Below, piece by piece: positions 1 to 6,847 of a stretch of 64,000 bases of DNA; position 1 is the first letter of the stretch, and the number at the start of each line of letters is the position of its first letter. This stretch comes from an uncultured Lachnospiraceae bacterium (GTDB taxonomy: Bacteria; Bacillota; Clostridia; Lachnospirales; Lachnospiraceae): positions 56,238 to 120,237 of the forward strand of contig CAJTTO010000006.1 of assembly GCA_910579275.1 (NCBI GenBank). The letters are read 5' to 3'. The notes beneath the pieces were generated by a model, which saw only the letters and a program-made list of their open reading frames with translations, did no database searches and was not told the DNA's origin. Both the position numbers and the translations under genes were made by a program.

Positions 1-158
1 ACCCGTTCATCGTGTATGACAACCAGCGCCCCATCCTTTGTGCACTGTATGTCAAGTTCTATTCCTGTCAGGTTCTTCACTGCTGCCGCTTTCTCAAACG
101 CAAGCAGCGTGTTTTCGGGATATCTCTGGCTGCATCCCCTGTGTGCCCATAGTTTCAT
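1..158 (-). CDS. Glycerophosphodiester phosphodiesterase family protein (N-terminal part only)
   Basis: Only the first 52 or so codons are in the window; the gene runs off the left edge. The visible N-terminus reads MKLWAHRGCSQRYPENT, then a stretch ending in GIELDIQCTKDGALVVIHDE. These are the first hallmarks of the GDPD family: the HRG motif, PENT, and the ELD and HD metal and substrate residues. The enzyme hydrolyses glycerophosphodiesters to glycerol-3-phosphate and an alcohol. GGAGG lies 7 bases before the ATG. It is the last gene of a minus-strand run that also holds a cytidylyltransferase and a TagF-like transferase, so a role in turnover of a glycerol-phosphate polymer or in glycerol-3-phosphate supply is a reasonable inference. 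Confidence 0.85.
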   Translation of the reverse strand, partial: MKLWAHRGCSQRYPENTLLAFEKAAAVKNLTGIELDIQCTKDGALVVIHDER

Positions 159-220
159 GTCAACCTCCGCGCAATCGTCAAAATGTTTTTCGTTTTTCCA
201 AACACATAAGCTCCCATTTC

Positions 221-1561
221 TCACACATTTCTGTTTTTATATTCCAAGAATTTCTCCATAATCTCTGCTGCCGCAACGGATTCACTCCTTGTCAGCTTAA
301 ATGCACTTTTATCATTTCCGTTCATCATATTCAGAAAATCCTTAATTTCATAGCGAAGACCGTCTCCCAAAAAACGTTCTGAATATTTTTCAATCTGACC
401 GGGATTTTCATAGCGGACTTCAAAGTAAGTAGTTTTCCACCATGGCGCTTCAGCCACAATGTACCCCTTTGTCCCTGCTATCAGCAGACGCCCTTCTGAC
501 TTCACCCCCAGCCCGCATACAGCAGTCGCGATTCCTCTCGGAAAGGTCAGCGAAGCCTTTGTAAAGACATCCAGTCCGTTCTCGTCCTGTATGGTGTCAA
601 AACGGATGTCATCATAATCTGTTCCGAATAGTTTTATGATGGGAAGTAGGCAGTAGCTTCCGAGTTCCGTAAAACTTCCCCCATATTTTTTATCTGTCAG
701 CTCCCGCTTATCCTTTCCCTCAAGCTTTGTGAAACAGGCATCTATGTATCGTATATGCCCGATGGTTCCACTGCACGCAATGCCGAGCAGCTTCTCAAAG
801 CCCGGGCAGTATGCTGTCTTTATTCCCTCAAACAGTATCAGGCGGTGCGCTTTCGCATACGCGTATACCTCCTCTGCCTGCTGCCTTTTCAGCACCATCG
901 GCTTTTCACACAGGACATGTTTTCCGTGTGCAAACGCTTCCATAATGTAGTCGTAATGCGTCTGGTGCGGTGATGCCACATAGACAGCATCCACATCTTC
1001 ATAAAATGACTCTATATCTGTATAGGACGCAATCTCCCATTTTTGCGCGAACCGCCTGGCGCTCTCAAAGTGCGGGTTGTACACCCCCTGCGTGCTGATT
1101 CCGCTCACAAGCTTCGCCTCCGGCATAAAACGCTCGGCAATCCTGCCTGTCCCGATCACACCGATTTTCTGAATCCGCCTGTTCTTCTCCCGAAGCATCG
1201 TACTGGATATATTCTTAGTGCGTTCGAGGTAAACAACCTTGCAGTAATCGGACATATAGTCAAAGGTACCCACCCAGTCAGAACCGACTGTGAAAATATC
1301 GACATGGTATTTCTGCACATCGCTTATTTTCTGCCCGCTCGTCTCCTCAATAATGACTTCATCCACAAATCCGGTCTTTTTGACATTTTCGATTCGTGTC
1401 ATAAGCGAGTCTACTACATTGAGCTTTCCTCTTTCCATGTCATACTTTTCTGTTGTCACACCCACAATCAGATAATCCCCAAGCGCTTTCGCCCGCTGCA
1501 GCAGCCTGTAGTGCCCTTCATGGAGAAGGTCAAATGTTCCGTATGTTATTACTTTAATCAT
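221..1561 (-). CDS. Bifunctional protein: TagD-like glycerol-3-phosphate cytidylyltransferase fused to Gfo/Idh/MocA oxidoreductase
   Basis: The 446-residue protein has two domains. Residues 1-128 are a TagD-type nucleotidyltransferase: the YGTFD motif is at 7-11, HEGH at 14-17 and RTKNISST at 114-121, the signatures that bind CTP and transfer CMP to glycerol-3-phosphate. Residues about 131-446 are a Gfo/Idh/MocA oxidoreductase: a GTGRIA Rossmann turn near 137 and the family EKP motif at 219-221. TagD alone is normally about 130 residues, so the oxidoreductase is an added module. Its start overlaps the end of the upstream TagF-like gene by 8 bases, which indicates translational coupling and a shared pathway. 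CDP-glycerol production is expected from the first domain. The substrate of the NAD(P)-dependent half is unknown; it may act on a polyol or sugar linked to the same polymer. Confidence 0.88.
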   Translation of the reverse strand: MIKVITYGTFDLLHEGHYRLLQRAKALGDYLIVGVTTEKYDMERGKLNVVDSLMTRIENVKKTGFVDEVIIEETSGQKISDVQKYHVDIFTVGSDWVGTFDYMSDYCKVVYLERTKNISSTMLREKNRRIQKIGVIGTGRIAERFMPEAKLVSGISTQGVYNPHFESARRFAQKWEIASYTDIESFYEDVDAVYVASPHQTHYDYIMEAFAHGKHVLCEKPMVLKRQQAEEVYAYAKAHRLILFEGIKTAYCPGFEKLLGIACSGTIGHIRYIDACFTKLEGKDKRELTDKKYGGSFTELGSYCLLPIIKLFGTDYDDIRFDTIQDENGLDVFTKASLTFPRGIATAVCGLGVKSEGRLLIAGTKGYIVAEAPWWKTTYFEVRYENPGQIEKYSERFLGDGLRYEIKDFLNMMNGNDKSAFKLTRSESVAAAEIMEKFLEYKNRNV

Positions 1562-4127
1562 AAAAGCGCTCCTGCATTTTCTTTTTCAGTGTGTCATAAA
1601 CCGTTCTGCCGCACGTCCCATCAGTGTTTACGTTTATTTTTTCAAATGCCGTTTTCTGTCTTTCCCTGTCGAACGGGCTGCCTGTTATCCTGTTTTCAAT
1701 AAAATCCTCCAATGTCTGGACTGCGCTCTCATTCAGGCAATACTGCATCCACTCAGACACCTCCGCAAAGCCCGGCATATGCGATATCAAATCATCATAG
1801 TCCATTTCAATGTTGATTTCCCTGTATTCCTTTGTGTCAATATTTACATCAAAAAGCTTTCTGTCCGGATCGCTCCACATCAGATGATGCGCTTTCCCCT
1901 GCGCCGCGTACATATCGGCAAAACAGCCCATATATGTAGACACAAAATAACCGTTTTTTCCTCGTTTTGCAGTCGCTATCGGAATTTTCCACTCCTCCAT
2001 CGTTCCGGAATCCCTGTCAAGCGACAGGTACATATTCCCCCAGTTCGGCGATATCACTATCGTATCTTTTCCGCCTTCCCACGAAAATGATATGTTGCCA
2101 AACGGCTTTTCGTCGCACGCGGTTTCTTCCGGCCACCTTACTGCCTGAAAATCCTGCGGAACGCTGCTGTACTCTGACACTTCGCCAGTCTTGGGATTCC
2201 AGCATGTCACAGTCACTCCTTTCATCGGCAAAAGCCACAGATTCTCACGCTCCGGCACAACCATACACGTTCCGGTATTTTGCTTTGCGCCGCATGCAGC
2301 TGTTCTCACCTTTAATGTATCCATATCCACAAACACAAATTGATTGTCTGACGGCGAGGCGAAGACAAGCTCATTTTCATATGGCGCCACGCCTCCCCTG
2401 TTCCATTCGCCATATACATTCCGCACATGAAACATGCCGATTCCTGTCACGTAAGAAATCTGCTCTGTCTCCACATTAAATCTGACAAGGTGCGGATAGC
2501 GGTACGGAAGCAGGAAAATATACTTTTGATTGTAATAACAGTCATAGAATGCACCCGTTCTGGCAAAGTCTTCCCGAAGGTCAATCCTGCGTACCTTTTG
2601 ATTCTCTATCACCAGAAGGTGTCTTGCGTTTTGCGGAAGCACATATACCTTTCCGCTGATTTCCACGGCTTTTAAATAATAATCTCCGCCGGAATACCCG
2701 TCCCCCAAATCCATATAGAACTTATAACGGTAGTCAAGGTTTTCAGATATCCACAACTGGTTATTTTTTGTGACCATATACTTATCATTTCCCCATATGT
2801 CAATCTGGGGAAGCATCCACTCCCCGCGCCAGTCGTCTTTTTCCGGCAGCGTATTGATGTTGTTGTTCAAAATAAAAAGCGGCTTTCCGGCTGCGCCGAA
2901 CAGCGATGTGACACTCGTCCCCGAATCGCCAATATAAGCATCCGATAGCGCTATTGAAGTTTCGATGTCCGGTGTTTCATCCAGAATCCCAATGTTATGT
3001 GCGGCATACGCTCTTTTGAGTGTGTCATACCGCGATTTGTACTGCCGTCTCATGGAATCCAAGGACGAATCCATGAGCGGATGCGGGCGCCATAAAAGAC
3101 ACACATCCTCCCTGTCCCTAAAAGTATCAAACACATAGCTCATTTTTTTCAGAAACCCGTCTGTGTTTGCCAGCATACCGCCAATGCTTGTATTGTAGAA
3201 ATACACTTTTCTTCCTGTCATCCGGTCCTTCCACGCGCAAGGCGGCTCGAGCGTGTTCTGGCATTTATGTATGACGCTGTCAAATTTGGGAGAACCCAGT
3301 GCAAGGAACTTTTCGTCGGGTATCCGGCTGTCGAAAAATTTTCGAAATTTTTCAGACTGAATCACAATGTAATCGGCATTCTGATATGCAGGGCATAATG
3401 ACTGTCCCTCCGCCATCCCCCCCGTCGTTGCATAGTACGGAATATAGACAAGGCACTCCGTGAATTTTTTCAAATTCTCCGAATAAAAAAACGGATGTAC
3501 GCTCGTAACGAAATTTATATTATCGTATGGATTATGAATAAATATCATATCCGGACGATGCTCTCCAAAGTCAAACGCGTCGTACCTCGTTATAGGAACA
3601 TGCGCCGGGTACTGACCGCTCTCATCATGCAGCTCACGAAAACTGCCGTCTGGGTTTTTGTCGAAATATGGTATCGGAATGACATACGTGTCACAATTTT
3701 CATCCTCCTCAGCTGCCTTCCATACGCTTTCAAGGCTATCCCACATGCTTGCTTTGTATGGCAGGAACACGGCCTCAGTTTTGACACATATGTCGTTTTT
3801 CAGGCTGTTTTCCACCCTGATTAATTTTTGTTTTATTACTTTATACTTTTTATTGAAATTTATTTCCCTGTAACGTTCACTGATTAATTCTTCATGCAGC
3901 TGATAGGTCAGCTCACAGTATTCTTCCAACAATAATACAGTAGGATGTCCATCTCCCTCTGTTTTCTCAATCAGTGTACCTATGGTAATCCCACCGTTCT
4001 GGCACTCTTCCAAAAGCGCTGCCGCAGATAGAATATTGCCTTGTTCTATGAACTTTTTTATCTGATCCTGTGCTTCCTGCATCTGTCTGATCAGTTTTTC
4101 TGCCTGCTGCTTCTGTGCCTTTTTCAT
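1554..4127 (-). CDS. CDP-glycerol glycerophosphotransferase family protein with large C-terminal propeller-like region
   Basis: I take the start as ATG at 4127 (857 aa) because GGGGA lies 8-9 bases upstream; a TTG at 4139 would add four residues. Residues 1-110 form a charged helical N-terminus. Residues about 120-420 resemble the TagB/TagF family: HNPYDN, a WRPHPLMD motif and an SDAYIGDSGTSVTSL segment correspond to the His and Asp-Ser nucleotide-binding motifs of these wall and capsule polymerases. Residues about 430-830 hold repeated beta-rich stretches of 40-50 residues (for example KYMVTKNNQLW, KVYVLPQNARHLLVI, ENELVFASPSDNQFVFVD, ENLWLLPMKGVTVTCWN) that look like propeller blades. No membrane segment is obvious, so it is probably cytoplasmic and membrane-associated. 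The next gene would make its CDP-activated donor. The acceptor and the purpose of the propeller are unknown. Confidence 0.82.
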   Translation of the reverse strand: MKKAQKQQAEKLIRQMQEAQDQIKKFIEQGNILSAAALLEECQNGGITIGTLIEKTEGDGHPTVLLLEEYCELTYQLHEELISERYREINFNKKYKVIKQKLIRVENSLKNDICVKTEAVFLPYKASMWDSLESVWKAAEEDENCDTYVIPIPYFDKNPDGSFRELHDESGQYPAHVPITRYDAFDFGEHRPDMIFIHNPYDNINFVTSVHPFFYSENLKKFTECLVYIPYYATTGGMAEGQSLCPAYQNADYIVIQSEKFRKFFDSRIPDEKFLALGSPKFDSVIHKCQNTLEPPCAWKDRMTGRKVYFYNTSIGGMLANTDGFLKKMSYVFDTFRDREDVCLLWRPHPLMDSSLDSMRRQYKSRYDTLKRAYAAHNIGILDETPDIETSIALSDAYIGDSGTSVTSLFGAAGKPLFILNNNINTLPEKDDWRGEWMLPQIDIWGNDKYMVTKNNQLWISENLDYRYKFYMDLGDGYSGGDYYLKAVEISGKVYVLPQNARHLLVIENQKVRRIDLREDFARTGAFYDCYYNQKYIFLLPYRYPHLVRFNVETEQISYVTGIGMFHVRNVYGEWNRGGVAPYENELVFASPSDNQFVFVDMDTLKVRTAACGAKQNTGTCMVVPERENLWLLPMKGVTVTCWNPKTGEVSEYSSVPQDFQAVRWPEETACDEKPFGNISFSWEGGKDTIVISPNWGNMYLSLDRDSGTMEEWKIPIATAKRGKNGYFVSTYMGCFADMYAAQGKAHHLMWSDPDRKLFDVNIDTKEYREINIEMDYDDLISHMPGFAEVSEWMQYCLNESAVQTLEDFIENRITGSPFDRERQKTAFEKINVNTDGTCGRTVYDTLKKKMQERFYD

Positions 4128-4141
4128 AAGCTTCCCCAATT

Positions 4142-4240
4142 CTATGTTTCAATTATACCGTAATGATAAGTTGTTCTTTTATTATCATACGCATTATCGG
4201 GACATTTCTGTCTGTCAATTTTATGCATTCGCATAAAATT
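4142..4240 (-). promoter_or_regulatory. Leader and possible promoter of the TagF-like gene, with a 24-base perfect hairpin
   Basis: On the minus strand a TATAAT hexamer (plus positions 4152-4157) stands 25 bases before the ATG; its -35 region is weak. Further upstream, at 4217-4240, is a perfect inverted repeat with 10-base arms (AATTTTATGC and GCATAAAATT) around a 4-base loop. The hairpin lies between the end of the TnpB-like gene and this start. It could be a terminator-like structure, an operator or part of an RNA. It has no clear T-tract. Confidence 0.4.
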
Positions 4241-4429
4241 TGGCTTCGCTCCGCATAAGCTGCGGTCCTGGCATACCCGAAAGCGTCCTGTCATAATCCG
4301 ACTCAACTGCTTAGCTAATGCCGACTCTTTGCTTTCCATGCACGCGATGGTGCAGAATTCCGGATTTCCGGATTCTCTATGTCAATGTATATGTTCTGTG
4401 ATCCGCTCCGCGGTAAAATCATCACCCGA

Positions 4430-5821
4430 TCATTTATTCCCAGATTTATACATATTAACCATTTCTGTTTCTTTTTTATCCTGTGTTTTTTCCACATATT
4501 TCTGCTCGATGTTTTTAGCTGCATTCAGGGATGCGGCAGTCTGCAGCCCGCAGCTTTCACAAACAAATTCCCTGCCCTGTCTTTTTCCTTCCGCGCCGCA
4601 CGCAGAACAAATGCTGCTTGTCCAGCCTGCACGAATCTCTGTCAGTTCAATGGAATGAACCCTGCATTTATATGCAAGCCTCTGTCTGATATATCCGTAA
4701 AAACTACGTGTCAGCTTTCTGTTGACTGCTTTCGAATATATTTTTGTCTTATTTTTGGTGGCTGGCTTTGTTATCACAATCCGGGCAGGCTTTTCCTCCT
4801 TAATCATTCTGTTGATTTCGGTGTTGATAAATGTTGTGGTTCTGTCCCTTTCTTTCTCCTTCTGCCTGTTATACTTGGACTTCCCAAGGTTATTGACTGT
4901 AATTTTTTCCGCCTTTATCGCATTTCCGCTCTCAACACTCTGTGTATAGGCAGTATACATTTTGCGGCGCTCACGATTTTTCCATGTAAGGCGCTCTGTT
5001 TCCGAATCCGTGAATCCTTCCAGCGACGCACCATATATGTGTCCGTTTGAAAGCGTAAACATATTTTGGCTCCCAATATGAACATAGATTGTGCCCGTGT
5101 AATCCGCATGTTTTTTAATCTTTGTCTCAACCGGAACCGCAAGCACGACATCATTCTTCCGGACAATCACCTGAATCTGCCTGTCAAAAGTGCGGTCATC
5201 TTTTAGCGGAATGGCAATTCTTTTCCGCGGAATCCTGCATACAATACGCATTGCCCCGTCTTTATAAGAATAGCCATTCGGCGATATGCGGAAGGAATCC
5301 ATGCACTCTGTTTTGGGTTGTTTCAAGTACCTTCTTGTCAGCCTGCACAATAAATTGTTCAAACGCTTTACATCAATGTCAAGTCCCGCTGTATTTCGCG
5401 GCATCTCATATTCCTGACGGTTTAAAATAGCAGCATACACGTTTCCCAACTTTAAAACCGTCCGCAGATACTTTCGGTCGTCATCGCTCAGGTTTTCGTT
5501 TTCCGTAATACACGCGCCAATTTTATGTTTCACCGTTCCCCAGCTGCATTTGATGTTCGTGACGGCATCTGTTACCGCAAGTTCATAGTATACTGACGGA
5601 AGGTTTAGCTGCTCCCGCAGTCCGCAATGACGCATCTCGTTCAAAATACCATAAACGGGTGTCAGGTTGTTGCAGCTTCCGACTCCGGAATATCTTCTGT
5701 AAACATCATTTTTGACTTTGCAGTAATCAAGGGCAACACCCCTTAAGAACTCCATTGTCTCCTCCGGCAGCGATTCACTATACTGCCAGACCGTCTTTGT
5801 TATGGTATTGTCAGTGGACAT
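4430..5821 (-). CDS. TnpB/OrfB-family protein with all three RuvC catalytic residues replaced (putative TldR-like RNA-guided regulator)
   Basis: The 463-residue protein has the TnpB layout: a helical N-terminal half, a split RuvC fold, and a four-cysteine zinc ribbon (C405, C408, C421, C424). Active TnpB nucleases carry D in the GIDLG motif, E in the IVxEDL motif and D in the RDxNAA motif. Here these places read TIYVHIG (H248), RIVITKP (T351) and AASLNAAKNI (S431), so no metal-binding triad remains although the surrounding fold is well kept. The reading frame is intact and a good SD (AAAGGG, 8 bases before ATG) is present, which argues against plain decay. No TnpA transposase is nearby. Known nuclease-dead TnpB proteins (TldR) act as RNA-guided repressors; that function here is inference. 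The alternative is an immobilised, inactive IS605 remnant. Confidence 0.8.
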   Translation of the reverse strand: MSTDNTITKTVWQYSESLPEETMEFLRGVALDYCKVKNDVYRRYSGVGSCNNLTPVYGILNEMRHCGLREQLNLPSVYYELAVTDAVTNIKCSWGTVKHKIGACITENENLSDDDRKYLRTVLKLGNVYAAILNRQEYEMPRNTAGLDIDVKRLNNLLCRLTRRYLKQPKTECMDSFRISPNGYSYKDGAMRIVCRIPRKRIAIPLKDDRTFDRQIQVIVRKNDVVLAVPVETKIKKHADYTGTIYVHIGSQNMFTLSNGHIYGASLEGFTDSETERLTWKNRERRKMYTAYTQSVESGNAIKAEKITVNNLGKSKYNRQKEKERDRTTTFINTEINRMIKEEKPARIVITKPATKNKTKIYSKAVNRKLTRSFYGYIRQRLAYKCRVHSIELTEIRAGWTSSICSACGAEGKRQGREFVCESCGLQTAASLNAAKNIEQKYVEKTQDKKETEMVNMYKSGNK

Positions 5822-5986
5822 TTGCTATACCCTTTTGATAAACTGTTATTTTGCACAAATTGCACTTGATGTCTGATATAATTTTTAGAAAAATTTACAC
5901 ATGAATTGATACGAAAATTTCGCAGATTTTCCTGTTCTGCGAAATATAGCTGAAAGGCTTGATTTATGAAAGATATTGAATGGCGG

Positions 5987-6008
5987 TGACCACAAAAAAG
6001 ACCACAAA
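5987..6008 (+). repeat. Direct repeat copy 1 (TGACCACAAAAAAGACCA...)
   Basis: This is a 22-base sequence, itself two GACCACAAA units 12 bases apart. It is repeated exactly at 6065-6086. A 9-base core, TGACCACAA, occurs again in the terminator loop near 6323-6331. Confidence 0.7.
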
Positions 6009-6064
6009 TTTAATATAAAGCGAACCAGATGCCGCTCCCGCCCTTTACAAAAATTAATATTGTT

Positions 6065-6086
6065 TGACCACAAAAAAGACCACAAA
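6065..6086 (+). repeat. Direct repeat copy 2 (TGACCACAAAAAAGACCA...)
   Basis: This is an exact second copy of the 22-base motif at 5987-6008, inside the same inverted-repeat element. Paired units spaced by about one helical turn are typical of binding sites for a DNA-binding protein such as a recombinase. Confidence 0.7.
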
Positions 6087-6297
6087 AATATGCGGTGTTT
6101 TTTGCATAGTGCCGGCGTTTCCATATGTTGCTACGCCTATTTGACTTCCGTTTTCGAAAAAAGAATTGTCATTTCGGTTAAAACGTGGTAAACTATTGTC
6201 GATATAAAGTTATAGAAAAGATTTTTTAAGCATTTTAAGGAAAATATTTATAAAATTTCGCAGAACAGGAAAATCTACGAAATACGACATTTATACA

Positions 6298-6347
6298 AAA
6301 AAATCCGGTGCAAATTATGGTCTGACCACAATCCGCACCGGATTTTA
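6298..6347 (-). terminator. Rho-independent terminator after the MltG-like gene
   Basis: Ten bases after the stop codon at 6357, the minus strand forms a stem of AAATCCGGTGC with GCACCGGATTT, containing a smaller inner hairpin (TGGTC/GACCA) in the loop, followed by a run of seven T. It ends the RNase J to MltG-like transcript. Confidence 0.85.
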
Positions 6348-6356
6348 TATTCCCGT

Positions 6357-6743
6357 TTATGAATCTTCTTCGTTTTCTTCCTCTACGTCGCACAATATTT
6401 CAAGCATCTGCTGGGAGTTCATCGCTGTGCTGAGTTCGTATGTCCCTGGTTTTAGTTTATCCTTGTAATCAGAAAGCCGCTCCTGTATATAGAACACGTT
6501 TGCATCCTCCACCAGCCCTTTCTGTTCAAGGATTTTTGCGATTTCCCTGCTCGTCTGCCCGGCGGATACCACCACATTCACAATCCTGCCCTCGCCCTCG
6601 CTTACGGGCACATCCGCAAACACCTTATATCCAAAGTCATATGCATACACTGCAAGCCGGAACACTGCGGAAATAACTACCGCCGCTATCGCAATCTTGA
6701 TGATTGTCGCAGAAATGGCTCCCAAAAACTGTTTTATATTCAT
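6357..6743 (-). CDS. Short MltG/YceG-like membrane protein lacking the lytic transglycosylase domain
   Basis: This 128-residue protein has one N-terminal membrane helix (about residues 9-32) and an extracytoplasmic LysM-like subdomain of the MltG family: VSAGQTSREIAKILEQKGLVEDANVFYIQERLSDYKDKLKPGTYELSTAMNSQQMLEIL. Full MltG is about 330 residues or more and continues into the catalytic domain with its glutamate, which is absent here. The frame ends in a natural acidic tail (EEENEEDS) followed by a strong terminator, so it appears to be a genuine short form rather than a break. It follows RNase J in the same direction. It may bind or modulate the division and wall machinery; this is inference. 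Confidence 0.75.
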   Translation of the reverse strand: MNIKQFLGAISATIIKIAIAAVVISAVFRLAVYAYDFGYKVFADVPVSEGEGRIVNVVVSAGQTSREIAKILEQKGLVEDANVFYIQERLSDYKDKLKPGTYELSTAMNSQQMLEILCDVEEENEEDS

Positions 6744-6772
6744 AACTTTCCTCCACGTTTACTATAATTACC

Positions 6773-6792
6773 GGAGAACGCCTGCGTTCTCC
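6773..6792 (-). other. Perfect 9-bp hairpin between RNase J and MltG-like genes
   Basis: GGAGAACGC pairs with GCGTTCTCC around a 2-base loop, in the 104-base gap between the two genes. No T-run follows on the transcribed strand, so it is more likely a processing or stability element than a terminator. Confidence 0.5.
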
Positions 6793-6847
6793 TTAAAACT
6801 TAGCAAATCTTAGGCTGCGTATTTTGCTGCCTTAGATGCGGTTAGTT

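Larger units (their letters stand above)
5914..6283. mobile_element. Short inverted-repeat element (MITE-like or decayed IS end)
   Basis: The arms at 5914-5945 and 6255-6283 are inverted copies that agree at 28 of 29 bases. Each arm is itself a hairpin: TTTCGCAGA pairs with TCTGCGAAA on the left, and the right arm has one mismatch. Inside are two direct copies of a 22-base motif starting TGACCACAAAAAAGACCA (5987-6008 and 6065-6086), 78 bases apart. A plus-strand promoter-like pair is also present: TTGTCA (6166-6171), 17 bases, TAAACT (6189-6194). No credible protein is encoded. It lies directly upstream of the TnpB-like gene. It may be a non-autonomous element, or a set of recombinase binding sites. 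Confidence 0.55.

Noticed and set aside
4142..4339. Small minus-strand open frame between the TnpB-like and TagF-like genes.
   Set aside because: It has no ribosome-binding site, covers a hairpin and a promoter, and has no recognisable protein features.
4430..6290. An active IS200/IS605 transposon.
   Set aside because: There is no tnpA, the TnpB-like protein lacks its catalytic residues, and the inverted ends of the adjacent element do not bracket the gene.
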